From Streptomyces sp. 1222.5 (GTDB lineage Bacteria > Actinomycetota > Actinomycetes > Streptomycetales > Streptomycetaceae): 64,000 nt of DNA. Below, piece by piece: positions 40,929-49,397 of this stretch; position 1 is the first letter of the stretch; every line of letters begins with the position of its first letter. The translations under genes were made by a program, and so were the position numbers. The DNA is taken from positions 2,852,001 to 2,916,000 of the forward strand of contig NZ_FNSZ01000001.1 of NCBI RefSeq assembly GCF_900105245.1, written 5' to 3'. The notes beneath the pieces are model-generated. The model was given only the letters and a program-made list of their open reading frames with translations, was not told where the DNA came from and did not search any database.

Positions 40929-41936
40929 TTACTCTGGGTTGTCCGCGAGAGATCTCGCCGCCCGGACGCAGTGGGCGAGCGCCTGGCGTGCGTAGGCGGG
41001 GGATGCGCCTGCCAGACCGCACGCCGGGGTCACCGTGACCGCCTCCGCGAGCAGCCCCGGATGCAGGCCCAGCCTGCGCCACAGCGTCCTGACACCCATG
41101 ACGCTACCGGCAGGGTCTGACAATGGGCCGTCCGTCCCCGGTACGACACCGGCGAACAGCCGCGTCCCGCCCTCGACGGCCTCGCCGATCACGTCGTCGT
41201 CACGCTCGGTGAGGAGCGCGAAATCGAAGGAGACGGCGGCCGCGCCCGCCCGCCGCAGCAGCGCGAAGGGCACGTCGGGCGCGCAGGAGTGCACGATGAC
41301 GGGGCCGTCGGCGTGCGCGCCGACGGTGTCCCGGAGCGTCGCCTCCACGAGTTGCCGGTCCACGGCCCGGTGGGTGCGGTAGCCGCTCGCCGTGCGGACC
41401 TGTCCACGCAGGACGGCGGTGAGCGAGGGCTCGTCGAGCTGGAGCACGATGCGCGCTCCGGGCACCCGCCGGCTGACCTCCGCCAGGTGCAGCCGCAGTC
41501 CCTCGGCCAGGGAGGCGGCGAGGTCGCGGCAGGCCCCCGGGTCCGACAGCGCGGCCTCGCCGTTCCGCAGTTCCAGGGCGGCGGCCAGGGTCCACGGCCC
41601 GACGGCCTGCACCTTCAGGTCGCCCTCGTGGCCCTGGGTGAACTCCTCCAGGGCGTCGAGGTCCTCGCCGAGCCAGGACCGGGCCCGCTTGGTGTCACGG
41701 CCGGGCCGGTCCCCGATCCGCCAGCCGCTGGGCTCCACCCGCGCGTACAGGTCGACGAGCATGCCGGCGGTACGGCCGATCATGTCGGCTCCGGGGCCGC
41801 GCGCGGGCAGCTCGGCGAGGAAGGGGAAGTCCTCGAGGGACCCGGTGGCGGTCTTGGCGGCCTCACGGGCGTCGCCACCGGGCAGGGACCCGACACCGGT
41901 GGCACCACCGAACCTGATCACGCTGTTCTCACTCAC
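40929..41936 (-). CDS. Cobalamin-independent methionine synthase catalytic-domain protein
   Basis: A 335-residue protein equal to the C-terminal catalytic half of MetE. Visible parts are TGVGSLPGGDAREA, AVGPWTLAAALEL, IVLQLDEPSLTAVLRG, VIVHSCAPDVPFALLRRAG (metal His and Cys), and VTPACGLAGAS (second Cys). The N-terminal half of full MetE is missing, as in archaeal-type core methionine synthases that use other methyl donors. The true methyl donor is unknown. It precedes ligA by 15 bp. Both the GTG at 41936 and another at 41921 are possible starts. Confidence 0.84.
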   Translation of the reverse strand: MSENSVIRFGGATGVGSLPGGDAREAAKTATGSLEDFPFLAELPARGPGADMIGRTAGMLVDLYARVEPSGWRIGDRPGRDTKRARSWLGEDLDALEEFTQGHEGDLKVQAVGPWTLAAALELRNGEAALSDPGACRDLAASLAEGLRLHLAEVSRRVPGARIVLQLDEPSLTAVLRGQVRTASGYRTHRAVDRQLVEATLRDTVGAHADGPVIVHSCAPDVPFALLRRAGAAAVSFDFALLTERDDDVIGEAVEGGTRLFAGVVPGTDGPLSDPAGSVMGVRTLWRRLGLHPGLLAEAVTVTPACGLAGASPAYARQALAHCVRAARSLADNPE

Positions 41937-42015
41937 CCCCGCAGGGTATGCCGTGACCGCCGCGCGGAACCCCGCCCCCGTCCGCGGCCCCGGGCCGTCG
42001 CGGCGGCTGCGGAGG

Positions 42016-42705
42016 TCATCGTCCCGGCCGCACCGTCAGGTCGTTGACCTCGGCGTCCCGCGGGAGGTCCAGGGCCATGAGGATCGTCGTGGCCACCGAC
42101 TCGGGGTCGATCCACCGCCCGGGGTCGTACTCCTTGCCCTCCTGCTGGTGGACCTTGGCCTGCATGGGGCTCGCCGTGCGGCCGGGGTAGACCGAGGTGA
42201 CCCGGACGCCGGCCGCGTGCTCCTCCTGGCGCAGCGAGTCGGCGAGCGCCTTCAGGCCGTGCTTGGAGGCGGCGTACGCGGCCCAGTCGGCGTGGGCGCT
42301 GAGTCCGGCGCCCGAGTTGACGAAGATCACATGGCCGCGGGTCGTGCGGAGCTGGGGCAGGAAGTGGCGGGTGAGTTCGGCGGGGGCGATCAGGTTGACG
42401 TTGAGCTGGTGACGCCAGGACTTGGGCGTCAGGTCACCGACCGCGCCGAGGTCGACGACGCCGGCGATGTGCAGCAGCGAGTCCACCCGGTCCGGGAGCG
42501 TCTGGTGGGAGAACGCCCAGGACAGCTTGTCCGGGTCCGCGAGGTCGCCGACCAGGGTGCGCGCCCCGGGGAACTCGGCGGCCAGTTCCTTCGCCCGTCC
42601 CGCGTCGCGCGCGTGCAGCACGATCTCGTCCCCGCGCGCGTGCAGCCGGCGGGCCACGGCGGCGCCGATACCGGAACCGGCCCCGGTGATCACATGAGTA
42701 GCCAT
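42016..42705 (-). CDS. Short-chain dehydrogenase/reductase
   Basis: A 229-residue classical SDR. The cofactor motif is ITGAGSGIGAAVARRL, the structural segment is LLHIAGVVDLG (in place of NNAG), Ser lies in FVNSGAGLS, and the catalytic Tyr and Lys are in WAAYAASKHGLKAL. The substrate is unknown. The ATG at 42705 begins MATHVITGAGSG; an ATG three codons upstream is possible. It lies 16 bp downstream of the LOG-like gene, probably in one operon. Confidence 0.88.
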   Translation of the reverse strand: MATHVITGAGSGIGAAVARRLHARGDEIVLHARDAGRAKELAAEFPGARTLVGDLADPDKLSWAFSHQTLPDRVDSLLHIAGVVDLGAVGDLTPKSWRHQLNVNLIAPAELTRHFLPQLRTTRGHVIFVNSGAGLSAHADWAAYAASKHGLKALADSLRQEEHAAGVRVTSVYPGRTASPMQAKVHQQEGKEYDPGRWIDPESVATTILMALDLPRDAEVNDLTVRPGR

Positions 42706-42721
42706 GCCCGCCATGCTCGCA

Positions 42722-43261
42722 TCAGTGGCGGCCGAGTCGCTCCTCCAGGTGGGCCAGGGCGCCGGCCGGCTCAGCGGCGAAGAAGACCAGCTCGGACAGC
42801 GGGCGCGGCAGGAAGCCCTCGGCCTCCATGCGGCGGAACTGCTCCTCCAGGCCGTCGTAGAAACCCTCGGTGTTCAGCAGGACGACCGGCTTCTCGGTGC
42901 GGCCGTGCTTCTTCAGCTCCAGGATCTCGGTGGCCTCGTCCAGCGTGCCGGTGCCGCCCACCATGATGACCACGGCGTCGGCCTTCTCCAGCAGCAGCTT
43001 CTTGCGCTCGGCGAGGTCGGCCGCGACGACCATCTCGTCGGCGCCGGGCCGCGCCTTGTTCGCGAGGAACTCCACCGAGACGCCCAGCAGTCTGCCGCCC
43101 GCCTCCTGCACGCCGTCGGCGACCACTTTCATCAGACCGACGTTGGAACCGCCCCAGACCAGGGCGTGACCGGCCTTGCCGAGCAGTTCGGCGAACTCGC
43201 GCGCGGGGCGCGTGTAGCGCTCGTCGAGGTCGGCGGCGGACAGGAAGACGCAGATGTTCAT
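42722..43261 (-). CDS. LOG-family protein (TIGR00730-type, cytokinin-nucleotide phosphoribohydrolase-like)
   Basis: A 179-residue Rossmann-fold protein. It begins MNICVFLSAADLDERYTRPA and carries LVWGGSNVGLMKVVADGV and VIMVGGTGTLDEATEIL, the two motifs of LOG proteins (usually GGGxxGLM and PGGxGTxxE). The family cleaves nucleoside 5'-monophosphates to base and ribose phosphate; older annotations call it lysine decarboxylase. Here the PGG becomes VGG, but GTLDE is kept. Divergent from the DUF427 gene. Confidence 0.85.
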   Translation of the reverse strand: MNICVFLSAADLDERYTRPAREFAELLGKAGHALVWGGSNVGLMKVVADGVQEAGGRLLGVSVEFLANKARPGADEMVVAADLAERKKLLLEKADAVVIMVGGTGTLDEATEILELKKHGRTEKPVVLLNTEGFYDGLEEQFRRMEAEGFLPRPLSELVFFAAEPAGALAHLEERLGRH

Positions 43262-43327
43262 GCGCCCAACCGTACGGCTCCCGCCGCGCCCGGGAAGAAG
43301 TGCTGGCCGCCCGGTGCTGTTGTCCAC

Positions 43328-43651
43328 ATGACCCAAGGACACACGATCACCATCGAGCAGGGCGAGCGGCACGTGCGCGTGGTGCACGGCGACCAGGTGC
43401 TCGCGGAGAGCGACCGCGCCCTGGTGCTGCGCGAGACGGGCTGTCCGGTGCGGTACTACATCCCCGCCGAGGACGTCCGCCTCGAACTGCTGACCTCCTC
43501 CGGCACCCGGACCGTCTGCCCCTTCAAGGGCACGGCCTCCTACTGGTCGCTGCCCGACGCGCCCGATCTCGTCTGGGCGTATCCGGACCCGAAGCCGGAG
43601 GTGGCGGAGATCAAGGACCACCTGTGCTTCTACGAGGTCGAAGTGTCATGA
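43328..43651 (+). CDS. DUF427-domain protein
   Basis: A 107-residue soluble beta-rich protein with HVRVVHGDQVLAESDRALVL, PVRYYIPAEDVRLELL and TVCPFKGTASYWSL, which mark the DUF427 family. The Cys and surrounding polar residues in CPFKGTASYW are the most conserved part. The function is unknown. It lies 66 bp divergent from the LOG-like gene and 63 bp before the next hydrolase on the same strand. Confidence 0.88.
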   Translation: MTQGHTITIEQGERHVRVVHGDQVLAESDRALVLRETGCPVRYYIPAEDVRLELLTSSGTRTVCPFKGTASYWSLPDAPDLVWAYPDPKPEVAEIKDHLCFYEVEVS

Positions 43652-43714
43652 GAGCGGGCCGCACCGACGTGTCGTGACCGATGGGTCCGGTACGGTGCGG
43701 CAGTCTGCACGGCC

Positions 43715-44497
43715 ATGGACAAGAAGACGACTTCCCACGACGGCACCCGCCTCGCGTACGAAGTGACGGGCCGGGGGCCCACGGTGATCCTGGTGAGCGG
43801 CGCGATGTCCACCGGGGGCACCGTGGCGCCCCTGGCGGCGCGGCTCGCGGACCGCTGCACGGCCGTCGTCTACGACCGCCGGGGCCGCGGCGCGAGCGGC
43901 GACACCGCGCCGTACGCGGTCGCCCGTGAGGTGGAGGACCTGGCCGCGCTGGTCGAGGCGGTGGGGGGCGAGGCGGCGCTGTTCGGGGTCTCCTCGGGCG
44001 GAGCCCTGGTCCTGGAGGCGGCGGCGAGCGGACTGCCGGTACGTCAGGTGGCGCTCTACGAGGCGCCGTTCGTCGACTTCCTGCCGGGCGGTGCCGAGCG
44101 CGAGGCGGCGTACAAGGAGCAGCTGAACGAGGCGCTGGCGGCGGGCAGGCGCGGGGACGCGGTGGAGCTGTTCCTGCGGTTTACGGGCCTCGGCGAGGAG
44201 ATGATCCAGGGCGCGCGTCAGTCGCCGATGTGGGCGGGCATGGAGGGCGTGGCGCCCAGCCTCGCGTACGACGACGCGGTCATGGGCGACGGACTGCTGC
44301 CCCGCGCACGGCTCGCCGCGATCACCGTGCCCGTGCTGTCGGTGGTCGGCGGGGCGAGCCCGGAGTGGATGCGCGAGGCCGGCCGCGTGATCGCGGACAC
44401 GGTGCCCGAGGGTACGTACCGCGTGCTGGAGGGCCAGACGCACATGGTCGAACCGGATGTGCTGGGACCGGTGCTGGCCGGGTTCCTCACGGGCTGA
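43715..44497 (+). CDS. Alpha/beta hydrolase
   Basis: A 260-residue alpha/beta hydrolase. The oxyanion segment is LVSGAMSTGG, the strand-helix VVYDRRGRGASGD is typical, and the nucleophile Ser is in LFGVSSGGALVLEAA (about residue 93). The catalytic His is in GQTHMVEPDVLGP. The branch is serine-dependent, unlike the Asp-type hydrolase at 3007. The substrate is unknown. It is convergent with mnmA, with a 14-bp gap and no clear terminator. Confidence 0.86.
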   Translation: MDKKTTSHDGTRLAYEVTGRGPTVILVSGAMSTGGTVAPLAARLADRCTAVVYDRRGRGASGDTAPYAVAREVEDLAALVEAVGGEAALFGVSSGGALVLEAAASGLPVRQVALYEAPFVDFLPGGAEREAAYKEQLNEALAAGRRGDAVELFLRFTGLGEEMIQGARQSPMWAGMEGVAPSLAYDDAVMGDGLLPRARLAAITVPVLSVVGGASPEWMREAGRVIADTVPEGTYRVLEGQTHMVEPDVLGPVLAGFLTG

Positions 44498-44511
44498 GGA
44501 GCCCGGTCGGC

Positions 44512-45642
44512 TCACACCGTCGCGGAGGCCGTGCGCGTGGTCGAGGCGATCGTCGCCGAGCCCACCACGCGCGTGCCGTCGTAGAGGACGATCGCCTGGC
44601 CGGGGGCGACACCGCGGACCGGCTCGCCGAAGGTGACGCGGAGCTCGCCGTCGACCGGCTCCGCGGTGACCTCGGTCTCGCCGCCGTGGGCCCGCAGCTG
44701 GGCGGTGTAGGTGCCGGGGCCGGTGGGGGCGGTGCCGCACCAGCGGGGCTTGATCGCGGTCAGGGCGCTGACGTCGAGGGCGTCGGCCGGGCCGACGGTG
44801 ACCGTGTTGCTGACCGGGGAGATGTCGAGGACGTAGCGCGGCTTGCCGTCCGGGGCCGGGGTGCCGATGCGCAGGCCCTTGCGCTGGCCGATGGTGAAGC
44901 CGTAGGCGCCCTCGTGCGTGCCCAGGCGGTTGCCGTCCTCGTCGACGATGTCGCCCTCGGCCCGGCCGAGCCGCCGGGCGAGGAAGCCCTGGGTGTCGCC
45001 GTCGGCGATGAAGCAGATGTCGTGCGAGTCGGGCTTCTTGGCCACGGCGAGGTTGCGGCGCTCTGCCTCGGCACGGATCTCCTCCTTGGTGGTGACCGTG
45101 TCACCGAGGGGGAACATCGCGTGGGCGAGCTGCTTCTCGTCCAGCACGCCGAGGACGTACGACTGGTCCTTGGCCATGTCCGAGGCCCGGTGCAGCTCGC
45201 GGGAGCCGTCCTCGCGGAGGATCACCTGGGCGTAGTGGCCGGTGCAGACGGCGTCGAAGCCGAGGGCGAGCGCCTTGTCCAGCAGCGCGGCGAACTTGAT
45301 CTTCTCGTTGCAGCGCAGGCACGGGTTGGGGGTGCGGCCCGCCTCGTACTCGGCGACGAAGTCCTCGACGACGTCCTCGCGGAAGCGGTCGGCGAGGTCC
45401 CAGACGTAGAACGGGATGCCGATGACATCGGCCGCGCGGCGGGCGTCGCGCGAGTCCTCGATGGTGCAGCAGCCCCGCGCGCCGGTGCGGAAGGACTGCG
45501 GGTTCGCGGAGAGCGCGAGGTGCACGCCGGTGACGTCGTGGCCGGCTTCCGCGGCGCGCGCGGCGGCGACGGCGGAGTCGACTCCGCCGGACATGGCGGC
45601 GAGGACGCGGAGGGGGCGGGGGCGCTGCGGGGTGTCAGTCAT
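44512..45642 (-). CDS. mnmA: tRNA-specific 2-thiouridylase
   Basis: A 376-residue enzyme that thiolates U34 of Lys, Glu and Gln tRNAs. The ATP PP-loop is [13 protein letters not shown] (about residues 15-27). The two catalytic cysteines are in [14 protein letters not shown] (about 105) and [12 protein letters not shown] (about 205). GGAGAGG lies before the ATG. The sulfur comes from a cysteine desulfurase, and one is encoded about 1.1 kb away at 46699, also on the minus strand. Confidence 0.96.
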   Translation of the reverse strand: MTDTPQRPRPLRVLAAMSGGVDSAVAAARAAEAGHDVTGVHLALSANPQSFRTGARGCCTIEDSRDARRAADVIGIPFYVWDLADRFREDVVEDFVAEYEAGRTPNPCLRCNEKIKFAALLDKALALGFDAVCTGHYAQVILREDGSRELHRASDMAKDQSYVLGVLDEKQLAHAMFPLGDTVTTKEEIRAEAERRNLAVAKKPDSHDICFIADGDTQGFLARRLGRAEGDIVDEDGNRLGTHEGAYGFTIGQRKGLRIGTPAPDGKPRYVLDISPVSNTVTVGPADALDVSALTAIKPRWCGTAPTGPGTYTAQLRAHGGETEVTAEPVDGELRVTFGEPVRGVAPGQAIVLYDGTRVVGSATIASTTRTASATV

Positions 45643-45765
45643 AGCCTCTCCAGGGTACGGGGGCGCGGGAACCGGGTCCGCCGGATATCCGTTGAAGATC
45701 GCAGGGGCCGAGTGGGGCGACGAGGACGACCGGGGTGACGAGGGCGATCAGGGGGTGAGGGCGGC

Positions 45766-46434
45766 ATGAGCGCGGGAGCGTCGAAGGGCGACACCGACCG
45801 GCGGCTGGGGCGGCGGGCCCTGCTGGCGGGCGGGGCGGCGGCGGCCGTGGGCGCGGCCGCGCTGGCCCGGGAGGAGCTGTCCCGGCTGTGGTGGCGGCTG
45901 CCGGGCGTGGAGAAGTCACGGGTGGCGGGCGCGGTGGACTTCCGGGGCGCGCGCTGGGTGGCGGCGTCATCCGCGAACTACCGGCGGGCGGACCGTCCGG
46001 ACGACTATCCGGTCGACCGGGTGGTCGTCCACGTCACCCAGGGCGGCTACGCGTCGGCGGTGAAGGTCTTCCAGGACCCCGGGCACCAGGCGGCCGCGCA
46101 CTACATCGTGCGTAGGAACGGCCAGGTCACCCAGTTGATCCGGGAACTGGACGTGGCCTTCCACGCGGGGAACCGGGCGTACAACGAGCGCAGTGTCGGC
46201 ATCGAGCACGAGGGCTTCGTCGAGCACGCGTCCTCGTTCACGGACGCCATGTACGCGGCCTCGGCGCGGCTGACGGCGGCGGTCTGCGCGCGGTACGGCA
46301 TACCCGTGGACCGCGAGCACATCGTCGGCCACGCGGAGGTGCCGGGCACGGACCACACCGATCCGGGGCCGCACTGGGACTGGGAGCGGTACCTGCGGCT
46401 GGTGCGGAAGGCGCGCGGAACCGGGGCGGCATGA
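45766..46434 (+). CDS. Tat-exported N-acetylmuramoyl-L-alanine amidase (Amidase_2 type)
   Basis: A 222-residue protein. The N-terminus has a twin-arginine signal (RRLGRRALLAGGAAAAVGAAALA), so export is by Tat. The amidase domain (about 60-210) has zinc His in VVVHVTQGGYAS, the central AAHYIVRRNGQVTQLI, the Glu in VGIEHEG and the closing HAEVPGTDHTDPGPHWDW with the last two ligands. It would cleave the amide between MurNAc and the stem peptide in cell-wall turnover. The AT-rich patch and riboswitch follow it downstream. Confidence 0.9.
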   Translation: MSAGASKGDTDRRLGRRALLAGGAAAAVGAAALAREELSRLWWRLPGVEKSRVAGAVDFRGARWVAASSANYRRADRPDDYPVDRVVVHVTQGGYASAVKVFQDPGHQAAAHYIVRRNGQVTQLIRELDVAFHAGNRAYNERSVGIEHEGFVEHASSFTDAMYAASARLTAAVCARYGIPVDREHIVGHAEVPGTDHTDPGPHWDWERYLRLVRKARGTGAA

Positions 46435-46439
46435 GGACC

Positions 46440-46500
46440 ACGCATAAAAAATCAAGAAATAAGGGCTTTTTGTCTGGTATGAGGAGTTCTATTCTGGAAG
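46440..46500. other. AT-rich patch
   Basis: About 60 bases at roughly 40 percent GC, where the flanks exceed 70 percent. Runs of A (46445-46450) and T (46467-46471) stand out. A TATTCT hexamer (46490-46495) could be a -10 for a + strand RNA reading into the riboswitch; the -35 candidate (TTTTTG, 17 bases upstream) is poor. On the same strand an ATG at 46479 opens a 39-codon frame that ends inside the aptamer; I do not believe it codes. Confidence 0.6.
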
Positions 46501-46562
46501 CAAGACCTGCGAGACGAGTGAGGGAGTTCAAGCGGAGTAGCCGACTTCAGCGAGAGGCACAC

Positions 46563-46676
46563 GGTCTCCGCTGGTGCCGACATCGACGCTCGGACTGAGA
46601 GGCCGAAACGGTTGCTTCGACAGAACCGGACGGCGACCCCCATCACCTGATCCGGACAATACCGGCGAAGGGAACC
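46563..46676 (+). promoter_or_regulatory. TPP (thiamine pyrophosphate) riboswitch aptamer, no downstream gene
   Basis: The conserved core is clear: GGTGCC (46573-46578), CTGAGA (46595-46600), then ACCTGATCCGGACAATACC (46645-46663) and GGCGAAGGGAA (46664-46674). P1 can form between GGTCTCC (46563-46569) and GGGAACC (46670-46676), P4/P5 between CCGG repeats. An insert of about 35 bases between CTGAGA and ACCC is the variable P3a arm. The 3' half matches the E. coli thiM aptamer well. The riboswitch reads + strand, yet no + strand gene follows until 48732; the next sequence is the 3' end of the cysteine desulfurase on the other strand. Its P2 pairing is weak, so function needs testing. Confidence 0.85.
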
Positions 46677-46698
46677 CGCCTCGTAGGTCGCTTCGCGT

Positions 46699-47868
46699 TC
46701 AGCTGAGGCCGGCCGCCCGTGCGCGCTCCACGGCCGGGCCGATCGCCTTGGCGACCGCTTCGACGTCCGCCTCGGTGGAGGTGTGGCCGAGCGAGAAGCG
46801 CAGGGTGCCGCGGGCCAGGTCCGGGTCGGTGCCGGTGGCGAGCAGGACGTGGCTGGGCTGGGCCACGCCCGCGGTGCAGGCGGAGCCGGTGGAGCACTCG
46901 ATGCCCTGGGCGTCCAGCAGGAGCAGCAGGGAGTCGCCCTCGCAGCCGGGGAAGCTGAAGTGCGCGTTGGCCGGGAGGCGGCCCTCGGGCGCCGGGTCCC
47001 CGCCGAGGATCGCGTCCGGTACGGCGCCGCGCACGGCGTCGACCAGCTGGTCGCGCAGGGCGCCGATCTCCCGTGCGAACCACTCGCGCTGTCCGGCGGC
47101 CAGCCGGCCGGCGACGGCGAAGGAGGCGATGGCCGGCACGTCGAGGGTGCCGGAGCGCACGTGACGTTCCTGGCCGCCGCCGTGCAGGACGGGGACGGGG
47201 GTGTACTCGCGGCCGAGGAGCAGGGCGCCGATGCCGTACGGGCCGCCGACCTTGTGGCCGGAGACGGTCATCGCGGCGAGGCCGGAGGCGGCGAAGTCGA
47301 CCGGGACCTGCCCGAAGGCCTGGACCGCGTCGGCGTGCAGCGGTACGTCGAACTCGGCGGCCGCTTCGGCCAGTTGACGGACCGGCATGAGCGTGCCGAT
47401 CTCGTTGTTGGCCCACATCACGGTGGCCAGGGCCACGTCCTCGGGAGCGCGGGCGATCGCCTCGCGCAACACCTCGGGGTGGACGCGGCCGTGGGAGTCG
47501 ACGGGGAGGTACTCGACCGTGGCGCCCTCGTGTTCGCCGAGCCAGTGGACGGCGTCGAGGACGGCGTGGTGCTCGACGGGGCTGGCGAGGATGCGGGTAC
47601 GGGCCGGGTCCGCGTCGCGGCGGGACCAGTACAGGCCCTTCACGGCGAGGTTGTCGGCCTCGGTGCCGCCGGAGGTGAAGACGACCTCGCTGGGGCGGGC
47701 GCCGAGCGCTTCCGCGAGGGTCTCGCGGGATTCCTCGACCGTACGGCGGGCCCGGCGGCCGGAGGCGTGCAGGGAGGACGCGTTGCCGGCGATGCTCAGC
47801 TGGGCGGTCAGTGCCTCTGCCGCCTCCGGGAGCATCGGGGTCGTGGCGGCGTGGTCGAGGTAAGCCAT
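46699..47868 (-). CDS. Cysteine desulfurase (NifS/IscS family)
   Basis: A 389-residue PLP enzyme that takes sulfur from cysteine. It begins [19 protein letters not shown]. The PLP Lys is in [11 protein letters not shown] (about residue 200), the conserved ANNEIGT is at about 150, and the catalytic Cys is in [17 protein letters not shown] (about 325). The compact Cys loop fits the class I (IscS/NifS) type that feeds Fe-S assembly, tRNA thiolation and thiamine. The nearby mnmA makes tRNA thiolation the most likely use. A TPP riboswitch lies just beyond its 3' end on the opposite strand. The ribosome site before the ATG is weak. Confidence 0.92.
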   Translation of the reverse strand: MAYLDHAATTPMLPEAAEALTAQLSIAGNASSLHASGRRARRTVEESRETLAEALGARPSEVVFTSGGTEADNLAVKGLYWSRRDADPARTRILASPVEHHAVLDAVHWLGEHEGATVEYLPVDSHGRVHPEVLREAIARAPEDVALATVMWANNEIGTLMPVRQLAEAAAEFDVPLHADAVQAFGQVPVDFAASGLAAMTVSGHKVGGPYGIGALLLGREYTPVPVLHGGGQERHVRSGTLDVPAIASFAVAGRLAAGQREWFAREIGALRDQLVDAVRGAVPDAILGGDPAPEGRLPANAHFSFPGCEGDSLLLLLDAQGIECSTGSACTAGVAQPSHVLLATGTDPDLARGTLRFSLGHTSTEADVEAVAKAIGPAVERARAAGLS

Positions 47869-48084
47869 GGTGTGGCCGATTCTACGGGGCCCTTGGGGTC
47901 GGCTTCGGCGGCACCTGGGGCTGCGCCCCGCCCGAGCCGCACCGGGCTCGGTGGCGGCGTACCCGGCACTGTCGGGCCGTGCCACCCGTTCCACCCTGCG
48001 CAACGACCGTCCACAGCGGGCGGGGGCGGTGGGGTGCCCCGTCGTCCTCGGGGCCGCCTCCTGCGCGTGGGGGTCAGGGCGCGG

Positions 48085-48363
48085 TCACAGGCTCCAGGAG
48101 ACCGTGTGGGAGATCTGCATCGCCGTCAGCAGGACGGCCAGGTCGGCGATGCCCAGGGCCAGGCCCAGGTAGGCGCGGCCGCGGCGGCTCGTGCCGCGCC
48201 AGAGGGCGACGACGGCCAGGGCGATGGCGACCGGGCCGAGGAAGACGTTGAGGACGAGCAGGCCGAGGAGGCCCAGGATGAAGGACGCGACGGCCATGCC
48301 GTCGGCGTCGCGGGTGCGCGGGCGGGTGTCGGTGCGGCCGGTGGCCGGTGCGGTGAGTTGCAT
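48085..48363 (-). CDS. DUF4190-type membrane protein (92 aa)
   Basis: A 92-residue protein with a short hydrophilic N-terminus, then MAVASFILGLLGLLVLNVFLG and VAIALAVVALWRGTSR, the DUF4190 hairpin of two TM helices, and a third hydrophobic segment (LGLALGIADLAVLLTAM). GGAG lies 10 bases before the ATG at 48363. It sits 55 bp after the small membrane protein gene at 48419 on the same strand. The function is unknown. Between it and the desulfurase, 216 bp hold no gene that I can support. Confidence 0.84.
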   Translation of the reverse strand: MQLTAPATGRTDTRPRTRDADGMAVASFILGLLGLLVLNVFLGPVAIALAVVALWRGTSRRGRAYLGLALGIADLAVLLTAMQISHTVSWSL

Positions 48364-48418
48364 GATGCTCAGCTCCTGAAGTCCTTTCGTGACGGTCAGA
48401 CGGCCGTGTGCGGCACGG

Positions 48419-48586
48419 TCACTCGGCCGAGGTGCGGCGACGGCGGCCATGGCGCTCGCGGATCGCGAAAACGCCGAGCCAGACGGCGATGACGGCGGCC
48501 AGCAGGCCGGTGACGGTCAGCGGTGCGTGGGCCACGGTGCCCAGCACCACGCCGAGCAGCATGAGTGCGGCGACGAGGAACAGCAT
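48419..48586 (-). CDS. Small two-helix membrane protein (55 aa)
   Basis: Fifty-five residues beginning MLFLVAALMLLGVVLGTVA, then a second helix (TVTGLLAAVIAVWLGVFAI) and a basic tail RERHGRRRRTSAE. GGAGGGGG precedes the ATG at 48586. It is divergent from the TetR gene at 48732 with AACAGTTGT repeats between them, and the DUF4190 gene follows, so both are probable targets of that regulator. No family name recognised. Confidence 0.75.
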   Translation of the reverse strand: MLFLVAALMLLGVVLGTVAHAPLTVTGLLAAVIAVWLGVFAIRERHGRRRRTSAE

Positions 48587-48642
48587 GGGATCAGATCCCC
48601 CCTCCGAGATGCCTCGTGTCGAGCCGTTGTGAAGTTTGGGTG

Positions 48643-48719
48643 AACAGTTGTAGTAACAGTTGTTCACTGACTTCGAGTCTAGCGCGTCCCACGGCTTTTC
48701 AATTCCAGAGAACAGTTGT
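48643..48719. promoter_or_regulatory. AACAGTTGT repeats between the TetR gene and the small membrane gene
   Basis: AACAGTTGT occurs at 48643-48651, 48655-48663 and 48711-48719. The first two sit inside the inverted repeat GTGAACA-N14-TGTTCAC, and the third sits in the palindrome CAGTT-GTT-AACTG, which ends 6 bases before the ATG at 48732. The sites cover both promoters and are the likely TetR operators. Confidence 0.65.
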
Positions 48720-48731
48720 TAACTGGATGAC

Positions 48732-49358
48732 ATGAGTCACACCCTCGGCATCCGGCAGGCCCAGAAGCAGAAGACCCGGCAGGCGTTCCTCGACGCGGCA
48801 CTCGCGCTGCTGGAGGAGCAGAGCCTGAGCAGCCTGGGCCTGCGCGAGGTCGCCCGGGCGGTCGGGGTCGCCCCGACCGCCTTCTACCGGCACTTCCGCT
48901 CGACCGCGGATCTCGGCGTGGCCCTGGTCGACGAGGCGCTGGGCAGCCTGCACCCGATGGTGCGGACGACCGTGTCCACGACCGGCGACAGCGAGGAACG
49001 CATCACGCGGGCCATCGAGTTGATCGCCCACCACGTGGACGCCTATCCGGCACACGTCCGGTTCATCGCCCGGGAGCGGCACGGCGGGGTGCAGCCGGTA
49101 CGCGCGGCCATCCGGGAGCAACTCGCCCGGTTCGCCGAGGAGGTGAAGGCCGAGCTGGCCAAGGACTCCGAGGCGGCGGGCTGGAACGACGACGACCTGC
49201 TGATGCTCGCGCACCTCTACGTCGACCAGATGCTCATCACCGCCTCCCTGTTCCTGGAGGCGCTGGAGGCCCCGGAGGAGGAGCGGGAGCGGGTGACCCA
49301 GCTCGCCGCCCGCCAGCTGAGGCTCATCAGCATCGGCCGCAACCACTGGCGGGACTGA
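48732..49358 (+). CDS. TetR-family transcriptional regulator
   Basis: A 208-residue protein. The HTH is LSSLGLREVARAVGVAPTAF with YRHFRSTADLG (about residues 30-60). The C-terminal part (FIARERHGGVQPVRAAIREQL, then HLYVDQMLITASLFLEAL) resembles the FabR-like branch that senses lipid-related ligands; that similarity is from memory. The ATG lies about 7 bases after a TTAACT -10-like hexamer, so the mRNA may be leaderless. It is divergent from two small membrane genes. Confidence 0.9.
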   Translation: MSHTLGIRQAQKQKTRQAFLDAALALLEEQSLSSLGLREVARAVGVAPTAFYRHFRSTADLGVALVDEALGSLHPMVRTTVSTTGDSEERITRAIELIAHHVDAYPAHVRFIARERHGGVQPVRAAIREQLARFAEEVKAELAKDSEAAGWNDDDLLMLAHLYVDQMLITASLFLEALEAPEEERERVTQLAARQLRLISIGRNHWRD

Positions 49359-49397
49359 GGCCCGCGCTCTCGAAGCGGCCACCCCGCCCAGCTCCGC

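Noticed and set aside
46479..46598. A 39-codon + strand frame from ATG 46479
   Set aside because: It ends inside the TPP aptamer, is Arg-rich and has no ribosome site before the ATG.
46452..46646. A 64-codon minus-strand frame over the AT-rich patch
   Set aside because: It is antisense to the riboswitch, has no ribosome site and no recognisable pattern.
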